Below, one piece after another: positions 1 to 3,101 of a stretch of 6,011 bases of DNA. The notes under the pieces were generated by a model. The model was not told the DNA's origin. It did no database searches and saw only the letters and a program-made list of their open reading frames with translations. A program made the translations under genes and the position numbers. Within the stretch, counting starts at the first letter, position 1; every line of letters begins with the position of its first letter. Source of the stretch: UMGS1781 sp964389545 (GTDB lineage: Bacteria; Bacillota; Clostridia; TANB77; CAG-508); assembly GCA_964389545.1 (NCBI GenBank), contig CAYMDN010000049.1, positions 1 through 6,011 on the forward strand, given 5' to 3'.

Positions 1-470
1 AAATATTTGAGGAATTATTACCACAAGATTTATTAAAATTTGGATTAATACCAGAATTTGTAGGAAGATTACCAATTATTGCAACACTTGATGAATTAGA
101 TAGAAATGCCCTAGTAAAAATAATGACAGAGCCAAAAAATTCATTAATAAAACAATACAAAAAACTATTAGAACTAGACGGAGTTGAACTAGAATTTGAA
201 GAAGGAGCATTAGATGCAATTGTAGATAAAGCAATGGAAAGAAGCACAGGAGCAAGAGGATTGCGTTCAATAATAGAAGAAATAATGAGAGACATTATGT
301 TTGATGTTCCATCAGATAACAGAATAGAAAAATGCACAATTACTAGAGAAACAGTAGAAAAGCATACAGAACCAGTTCTAATTGTGGACGAATCAATAGA
401 AAAAGAAAAACGTAAAGGAATAGTAAAAAAACAAAAAGTAAGTCCAAATAAAAAAATAGAAACAGCATAA
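1..470 (+). CDS. clpX: ATP-dependent Clp protease ATP-binding subunit ClpX, C-terminal part (5' end outside window)
   Basis: ClpX is the AAA+ hexameric unfoldase that feeds substrates into the ClpP peptidase in the cytoplasm. The reading frame enters at base 3 and leaves 155 residues before TAA. It begins in the end of the large AAA+ domain: DLLKFGLIPEFVGRLP (codons 27-74) is the hallmark ClpX stretch with the arginine-finger GRLP. The small AAA+ domain follows, with the sensor-2 motif GARGLR at 249-266 and the usual IIEEIMRDIMFDVPS segment. After the normal family ending (EPVLIVDES) there is an extra Lys-rich tail of about 25 residues (KEKRKGIVKKQKVSPNKK), longer than the typical short ClpX C-terminus. 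The zinc-binding domain, Walker motifs and ClpP-binding IGF loop lie upstream of the window. The HD-domain gene starts 14 bases after the stop, so the two are probably co-transcribed. The family assignment is secure. Confidence 0.97.
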   Translation, partial: IFEELLPQDLLKFGLIPEFVGRLPIIATLDELDRNALVKIMTEPKNSLIKQYKKLLELDGVELEFEEGALDAIVDKAMERSTGARGLRSIIEEIMRDIMFDVPSDNRIEKCTITRETVEKHTEPVLIVDESIEKEKRKGIVKKQKVSPNKKIETA

Positions 471-484
471 AAGGATGATAAAAG

Positions 485-1033
485 ATGAAAGAAAAAATAA
501 AAGAACTATTAGATAAAGTAAACAGAGAAGGAATGGACGAATTAAAGTCCTTCCTAGAAAACTCTGATTTTTACGAAGCCCCAGCAAGCACCAGATACCA
601 TGGAGCATATAAATCAGGATTAATAGAACATAGTTATAAAGTGTATGAATTATTAAAACAAAAAGTAGAATTTTATAATTTAAATGTAAGTGAAGAAACA
701 TTAATAATAGTTACAATATTACATGATATATGTAAAGTAAACTTTTACAAAACAGACTACAGAAATGCAAAAAATAGTATGGGAGAATGGGAAAAAGTTC
801 CATACTATACTATAGAAGATACTATACCATATGGTCATGGCGAAAAATCAGTAATGATGCTTACAGAATATATAAAATTAACAAACGAAGAGAAATATGC
901 AATTAGATGGCACATGGGATTCTCGGAACCAAAAGAGCAATATACAACACTAGGACAAGCTTTTAAAAAATATCCATTAGCTTTATACTTGCACGAAGCA
1001 GATTTAGAAGCTACATATATATATAATATTTAA
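485..1033 (+). CDS. HD-domain metal-dependent phosphohydrolase, substrate unknown
   Basis: This is a 182-residue soluble protein of the HD superfamily, whose members are metal-dependent phosphohydrolases acting on nucleotides or phosphoesters. The metal-ligand pattern is complete: H49 in GLIEHSYKVY, the H80-D81 doublet in ILHDICK, H118 in GHGEKS, H143 in RWHMGF and D173 in LHEADLEATY. No signal peptide or membrane segment is visible and there is no second domain. The pattern GHGEKS...RWHMG...HEADLEATY resembles stand-alone HD hydrolases common in gut Firmicutes and their phages, but the substrate cannot be read from the sequence. The start at 485 follows AAGG at 471-474 at workable spacing. 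The gene lies 14 bases behind clpX and ahead of a strong terminator, so it is probably the last gene of the clpX transcript. Confidence 0.88.
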   Translation: MKEKIKELLDKVNREGMDELKSFLENSDFYEAPASTRYHGAYKSGLIEHSYKVYELLKQKVEFYNLNVSEETLIIVTILHDICKVNFYKTDYRNAKNSMGEWEKVPYYTIEDTIPYGHGEKSVMMLTEYIKLTNEEKYAIRWHMGFSEPKEQYTTLGQAFKKYPLALYLHEADLEATYIYNI

Positions 1034-1040
1034 AAATAAA

Positions 1041-1072
1041 AAATTACCTCAATAGTAGAGGTAATTTTTTTT
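1041..1072 (+). terminator. Intrinsic terminator of the clpX-HD transcript
   Basis: A perfect 10-bp stem (aaattacctc 1041-1050 with gaggtaattt 1058-1067) has a 7-base loop and runs into eight T residues (1065-1072). It begins 8 bases after the HD gene stop. This is a classic Rho-independent terminator. Confidence 0.92.
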
Positions 1073-1079
1073 ATTTAGC

Positions 1080-1108
1080 TTGAACACTCATTTCAAAATT
1101 AGCATAAT
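1080..1108 (+). promoter_or_regulatory. Sigma-A-type promoter for the 1155 gene
   Basis: TTGAAC (1080-1085) and CATAAT (1103-1108) are separated by exactly 17 bases, which is close to the vegetative consensus. The expected transcription start is near 1114-1116. It sits just after the terminator at 1041-1072, so the downstream gene is an independent transcription unit. A second TATAAT (1110-1115) lacks a correctly spaced -35. Confidence 0.65.
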
Positions 1109-1115
1109 ATATAAT

Positions 1116-1130
1116 AAGTCACTGTGACTT
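1116..1130. promoter_or_regulatory. 15-bp palindrome at the expected transcription start
   Basis: aagtcac-t-gtgactt is a perfect inverted repeat with 7-bp arms around one central base. It begins at the predicted +1 of the promoter at 1080-1108 and ends 24 bases before the preferred start codon at 1155. The position fits a repressor operator. As RNA it could also form a small 5'-terminal stabilising hairpin (6-bp stem, 3-base loop). No known regulator family was matched to it. Confidence 0.5.
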
Positions 1131-1154
1131 ATGAATATGGAAAGGGTGGATAAT

Positions 1155-1568
1155 ATGGAATTTGATGATAAAAACAAATGTCCAAATATAAAAGTTGATG
1201 GGTTTATCGAAAAAGGAAAACAATTCGATTTAGAAATTAACCTACCAGAAGATAACAGAAATGTTATATATGGTATAGTTAGAGATTGCTACAAAGAACC
1301 AATAGAAGATGCAGTGGTAAAGCTTATAGAAGTAGTAGACGAATGTGATAGAAACCCTGTATCACACACTTTTACAGACCGAAACGGAGAATTCGTGTTT
1401 GGACCATTATGCCCAGATAAAGAATATGAAGTACAAATTTGGGTAAACAGAGTAAAACATTATAAAATTTGTACAGAAGGAAAACACAATGGAAAATGTC
1501 TAAAAGGTGTTAAACTAGAATGTAAAAATTTTAAAAAAGCAATATTCGAAGAAGAAAAAGCAGAATAA
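1155..1568 (+). CDS. Small carboxypeptidase-regulatory-like (beta-sandwich) domain protein
   Basis: This is a 137-residue protein with no signal peptide or membrane helix. Residues about 37-100 (NVIYGIVRDCYKEPIEDAVVKL...HTFTDRNGEFVFGPLCPDKEYEVQIWV) have the pattern of a carboxypeptidase regulatory-like/Cna-B-like beta sandwich: a G-x-V-x-D start, P-I-x-x-A-x-V-x-L, then T-D-x-x-G-x-F-x-F. Seven Cys residues (C9, C45, C64, C86, C106, C115, C123) are unusually many for a cytoplasmic-looking protein and could mean metal binding or disulfide cross-linking. An in-frame ATG exists at 1131, but it has no Shine-Dalgarno and abuts the palindrome. The ATG at 1155 follows AAAGGGTGG (1141-1149) at 5 bases, so 1155 is preferred. 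The gene is monocistronic, with a promoter upstream and a terminator downstream. Its role is unknown; a structural or envelope/spore-associated role is conceivable but not shown. Confidence 0.8.
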   Translation: MEFDDKNKCPNIKVDGFIEKGKQFDLEINLPEDNRNVIYGIVRDCYKEPIEDAVVKLIEVVDECDRNPVSHTFTDRNGEFVFGPLCPDKEYEVQIWVNRVKHYKICTEGKHNGKCLKGVKLECKNFKKAIFEEEKAE

Positions 1569-1572
1569 TAGC

Positions 1573-1609
1573 AAAACAGATAGACTTATGCAAGTCTATC
1601 TGTTTTTTT
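1573..1609. terminator. Strong intrinsic terminator between convergent genes
   Basis: A perfect 15-bp stem (1573-1587 with 1592-1606) has a 4-base loop (atgc), followed on the plus strand by T1603-T1609. It ends the 1155 gene. The stop codon and last codons of the minus-strand gene lie inside the stem. In that direction the T tract is only four bases, so it is stronger for the plus strand but may act both ways. Confidence 0.92.
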
Positions 1610-1855
1610 ATATACACTTTTTAAATTTTCTGCATTTTCCTTAGATAAATGTCCATTAACAACAGCACAATTAATCAGAGCATATAAAGAATCAAAATTC
1701 TCATCTATAATGTCATCTATCAAATAATCTGGAATTTCAAAATTAAATTTGCTTTGAATAGTTTTTTTGTCTTCATTAAAATTATCAATTTCATTTTGAG
1801 TTCTATTAATAAGGACTTCCTTTGCTTTAATCATTTTATCATTTGAATTTTTCAT
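1586..1855 (-). CDS. Unrecognised small cytosolic protein (89 aa)
   Basis: I do not recognise a family. The product is 89 residues, charged and probably all-helical. An N-terminal amphipathic stretch (MIKAKEVLINRTQNEIDNF) is followed by EIPDYLIDDIIDENFDSLYALINCAVVNGHLSKENAENLK. It has no signal peptide, no membrane segment, a single Cys and no catalytic motif. The start is ATG at 1855, preceded at 6 bases by AAGGTG (1867-1862). An in-frame GTG at 1864 lies inside that Shine-Dalgarno and is not credible as a start. A near-consensus promoter lies directly upstream, so expression is likely. The gene converges on the 1155 gene, with the shared terminator covering its last codons, and diverges from the response-regulator gene. 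The divergent layout makes a link to the signalling cassette possible but unproven. Confidence 0.75.
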   Translation of the reverse strand: MKNSNDKMIKAKEVLINRTQNEIDNFNEDKKTIQSKFNFEIPDYLIDDIIDENFDSLYALINCAVVNGHLSKENAENLKSVYKKTDRLA

Positions 1856-1861
1856 AAAAAT

Positions 1862-1895
1862 CACCTTTGCTTATAATTTAATTTTAGCAAAGGTG
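1862..1895. repeat. 10-bp inverted repeat bracketing the minus-strand -10 element
   Basis: cacctttgct (1862-1871) and agcaaaggtg (1886-1895) are perfect inverted copies 14 bases apart. One arm contains the Shine-Dalgarno of the minus-strand gene; the other lies in its -35/-10 spacer. Because the upstream arm lies before the predicted transcript start, an RNA hairpin cannot form from that promoter. A DNA operator with arms 24 bp centre to centre, or chance, fits better. Confidence 0.55.
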
Positions 1896-1909
1896 TTGAA
1901 TAAAGTCAA
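1881..1909 (-). promoter_or_regulatory. Sigma-A-type promoter of the 1586-1855 minus-strand gene
   Basis: On the minus strand TTGACT (1909-1904) and TAAAAT (1886-1881) are separated by exactly 17 bases, near-perfect for a vegetative promoter. The transcript would start near 1874, giving a 5' leader of about 20 bases that contains the Shine-Dalgarno. Confidence 0.75.
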
Positions 1910-1941
1910 TATTTTACTACCACAACATAAATGAAAGAAAG

Positions 1942-1955
1942 TGATATATTATAAT
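1942..1955 (+). promoter_or_regulatory. Probable -10 region for the response-regulator gene
   Basis: tgatatattataat contains an extended -10 (TGA-TATATT, 1942-1950) overlapping a perfect TATAAT (1950-1955). No convincing -35 lies 17 bases upstream, so this would be a weak, extended -10 or activator-dependent promoter. The expected start is near 1957-1962, leaving a leader of about 75 bases with the 0A-like sites at 1973-1991 just inside the transcribed region. Confidence 0.4.
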
Positions 1956-1972
1956 GAATTAATATGGAAAAA

Positions 1973-1991
1973 CATGACAAATTATGATAAA
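1973..1991 (-). promoter_or_regulatory. Tandem 0A-box-like sites upstream of the response-regulator gene
   Basis: On the minus strand TTTATCATA (1991-1983) and TTTGTCATG (1981-1973) lie head to tail with a 10-bp period. The Spo0A box consensus is TTTGTCRAA; TTTGTCATG matches 7 of 9. Spo0A-type regulators bind as dimers to tandem boxes one helical turn apart. The site lies between the putative -10 (1950-1955) and the start codon (2035), a position that suits autorepression. A similar pair occurs at 2821-2839. The site is read from the sequence; binding is inferred. Confidence 0.45.
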
Positions 1992-2034
1992 ATAACACCA
2001 ATAAAATTTAAAATAAGAAATGGAGACAATTTTA

Positions 2035-2808
2035 ATGAAATTGTTATTAATAGAAGATGAAATTAAAGAACGTAAAATATATGAAGAAATTGAGAAAAGT
2101 AGAACAGATGTAAAATTTGTAGCAATTACAGGATCAGCAGATGATGGAATAAGATATGTAAAACAATATATGCCAGAAGGGATAATATTAGATTTAGAAC
2201 TTAATAAAGATGGTGGCTCAGGAACAGGATTTAATTTTATCGAAGAACTAAACAAATTAAAAATAACTAATAGACCCAAAATTGTTGTAACAACTAATGT
2301 ATGCTCAGATACTGTATACGACTTCCTACACAAAAATGGAGTAGAATTTATATTTTATAAAAAGCAAAACAACTACTCACAAGAAAGTGTTATAAATACT
2401 TTGTTACTTTTACAAGGATATACAAATACAACAATTCAAGATATTAAGGAAGAAGACGACAATAACGAAAACATAATTTCAGAGATGATAGAAAAAGAAC
2501 TAAATTTAATAGGAATTAGTACACATTTGCAAGGTAGAAAATATTTGCATGATGCGATTTACTATGCACTAGAAAGCGAAAATAACGAAGGCAAAGCAAC
2601 AGTTACTCAAAATCTAGTAAAGAAATACAAGAAACCAAGTAGCACAATTACAAGAGCAATGCAAAACTCAATAATACATGCATGGAGAGTATCACCAATA
2701 GAAGATTTAACCACGTATTATACAGCAAGAATAAACTACGAAACAGGACTACCAACTCCAACAGAATTCATATATTATTATGCAGATAAAATTAAAAGGA
2801 CTATTTAA
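2035..2808 (+). CDS. Spo0A-like response regulator (receiver plus Spo0A C-terminal DNA-binding domain)
   Basis: This is a 257-residue cytoplasmic regulator, close in length to Spo0A. Residues 1-125 form a receiver: acidic pair E7/D8 (LLLIEDE), phospho-acceptor D53 (GIILDLEL), T86/T87 (IVVTTN) and conserved K109 (FIFYKK). An acidic linker (KEEDDNNEN, about 138-147) follows. Residues about 152-257 match the Spo0A effector domain: GISTHLQGRKYLHDAI, the helix-turn-helix LVKKYKKPSSTITRAMQNSI, and the closing PTPTEFIYYYADKIK, equivalent to PTNSEFI...ADKLR of Bacillus Spo0A. In the recognition helix the central Arg is kept, but residues that are Glu and Arg in Bacillus are Thr and Gln here, so target specificity may differ. 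It is probably a Spo0A paralogue rather than the master regulator. ATG 2035 is chosen because GGAGA (2022-2026) precedes it by 8 bases; the in-frame ATG at 2020 overlaps that site and has no Shine-Dalgarno. A terminator closes the gene; the likely kinase is encoded at 3102-4520. Confidence 0.9.
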   Translation: MKLLLIEDEIKERKIYEEIEKSRTDVKFVAITGSADDGIRYVKQYMPEGIILDLELNKDGGSGTGFNFIEELNKLKITNRPKIVVTTNVCSDTVYDFLHKNGVEFIFYKKQNNYSQESVINTLLLLQGYTNTTIQDIKEEDDNNENIISEMIEKELNLIGISTHLQGRKYLHDAIYYALESENNEGKATVTQNLVKKYKKPSSTITRAMQNSIIHAWRVSPIEDLTTYYTARINYETGLPTPTEFIYYYADKIKRTI

Positions 2809-2819
2809 TAGTCCTTTTT
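2794..2819 (+). terminator. Intrinsic terminator overlapping the end of the response-regulator gene
   Basis: A perfect 10-bp stem (aaaaggacta 2794-2803 with tagtcctttt 2809-2818) encloses a 5-base loop that holds the TAA stop. The T tract is short (2815-2819), so some read-through into the peptide-kinase region is possible. Confidence 0.82.
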
Positions 2820-2820
2820 C

Positions 2821-2839
2821 TATGTCAATTTTTATCAAA
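2821..2839 (+). promoter_or_regulatory. Tandem 0A-box-like sites upstream of the peptide ORF and kinase
   Basis: TATGTCAAT (2821-2829) and TTTATCAAA (2831-2839) lie head to tail with a 10-bp period. They match the Spo0A box TTTGTCRAA at 7 and 8 of 9 positions. Like the pair at 1973-1991, one copy has GTCA and its partner ATCA. They start 2 bases after the regulator's terminator and lie about 110 bases before the peptide ORF, a position compatible with activation of that transcript. Confidence 0.45.
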
Positions 2840-2863
2840 AATTATAACAAAATATCATATAAA

Positions 2864-2894
2864 TGTACCTGTACAATTCACTAATACTAATACT
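2864..2894. repeat. Short inverted repeat followed by tandem ACTAAT hexamers
   Basis: TGTAC-ct-GTACA (2864-2875) is a 12-base inverted repeat. It is followed by two and a half direct copies of ACTAAT (2880-2894). Both lie just upstream of the putative promoter of the peptide ORF and look like protein-binding sites, though short repeats also arise by chance in AT-rich DNA. Confidence 0.4.
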
Positions 2895-2898
2895 TTAC

Positions 2899-2910
2899 GA
2901 TGATATCATC
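2899..2910 (+). promoter_or_regulatory. Perfect 12-bp palindrome overlapping an extended -10 promoter
   Basis: GATGATATCATC is fully self-complementary. Within it TGA-TATCAT (2901-2909) reads as an extended -10 element, which would start a transcript near 2916, upstream of the peptide ORF. A regulator on the palindrome would block that promoter. A second possible -10, CATAAT (2915-2920), has only a poor -35. Confidence 0.4.
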
Positions 2911-2932
2911 TAACCATAATAAAAGTTAGGTG
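2907..2932 (+). promoter_or_regulatory. Hairpin abutting the ribosome binding site of the peptide ORF
   Basis: CATCTAAC (2907-2914) can pair with GTTAGGTG (2925-2932) through 8 bp including one G-U, around a 10-base loop. The 3' arm touches the Shine-Dalgarno at 2932-2938. It is only present in full in transcripts starting upstream of 2907 (for example read-through from the regulator), where it could modulate translation of the peptide. Confidence 0.35.
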
Positions 2933-2946
2933 GAGGTGTTAGTATT

Positions 2947-2991
2947 ATGTGGGAGGAATTTATGGCATGGCTAATATTCTGGGGACTATAA
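2947..2991 (+). CDS. Very short Trp-rich hydrophobic peptide, candidate signalling peptide
   Basis: Fourteen codons encode MWEEFMAWLIFWGL, then TAA. The start at 2947 is preceded by GGAGGTG (2932-2938) at 8 bases. An internal in-frame ATG at 2962 is preceded by GGGAGG (2951-2956) at 5 bases and would give the 9-residue MAWLIFWGL. Two near-consensus Shine-Dalgarno sequences feeding the same short frame are strong evidence of translation. An in-frame stop at 2920 shows it is not the tail of a longer gene. Three of 14 residues are Trp in a very AT-rich genome. There is no signal sequence, no Cys and no cleavage motif. It lies between a response regulator and an AgrC-type membrane kinase, where autoinducer genes are usually found. 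I infer a leaderless peptide pheromone; a regulatory leader peptide or a membrane-active microprotein are alternatives. Confidence 0.55.
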   Translation: MWEEFMAWLIFWGL

Positions 2992-3017
2992 AATCTATAA
3001 ACAAAATATGAAAAAAG

Positions 3018-3069
3018 AGCAATAATCAATAAGTAAAACTAGAATTAATAAGGATATTTGATTATTGCT
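3018..3069 (+). repeat. 12-bp inverted repeat between peptide ORF and kinase gene
   Basis: AGCAATAATCAA (3018-3029) and TTGATTATTGCT (3058-3069) are perfect inverted copies with a 28-base loop, followed by a T-rich run (3070-3076). As RNA it resembles a long-loop attenuator limiting read-through from the peptide ORF into the kinase gene. As DNA its right arm contains the -35 hexamer of the promoter at 3058-3085 and could be an operator. Confidence 0.55.
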
Positions 3070-3085
3070 TATTTTTATATATAAT
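3058..3085 (+). promoter_or_regulatory. Possible promoter immediately upstream of the kinase gene
   Basis: TTGATT (3058-3063) and TATAAT (3080-3085) are 16 bases apart. The transcript would start near 3092, giving a leader of about 10 bases that carries GGTGA before ATG 3102. The -35 lies inside the right arm of the inverted repeat at 3018-3069. Confidence 0.5.
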
Positions 3086-3101
3086 GAACATGGTGAATAT
3101 C

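Noticed and set aside
393..701. Minus-strand frame rich in Phe and Leu opposite clpX and the HD gene.
   Set aside because: Low-complexity antisense of Lys/Glu-rich coding sequence, crossing two real genes; no ribosome binding site was sought beyond this.
1131..1154. Eight-residue N-terminal extension of the Cys-rich protein (ATG at 1131).
   Set aside because: There is no ribosome binding site before 1131, and the codons would overlap the AAAGGGTGG that serves ATG 1155.
1856..1864. GTG start at 1864 for the minus-strand gene.
   Set aside because: The GTG is part of the Shine-Dalgarno AAGGTG for the ATG at 1855.
1959..2333. Minus-strand frame of 124 codons opposite the response regulator.
   Set aside because: Antisense shadow; the plus strand encodes a complete receiver domain.
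2863..2913. A second short ORF, MYLYNSLILILYDDII, just upstream of the Trp-rich peptide ORF.
   Set aside because: No Shine-Dalgarno precedes its ATG, and it overlaps the repeats and putative promoter. It is probably a chance frame.
2947..3069. Trp-codon leader peptide plus hairpin read as a trp-type attenuator.
   Set aside because: The downstream gene is a sensor kinase, not tryptophan metabolism. The three Trp codons are spread out rather than adjacent, and no alternative anti-terminator pairing with the ORF was found.
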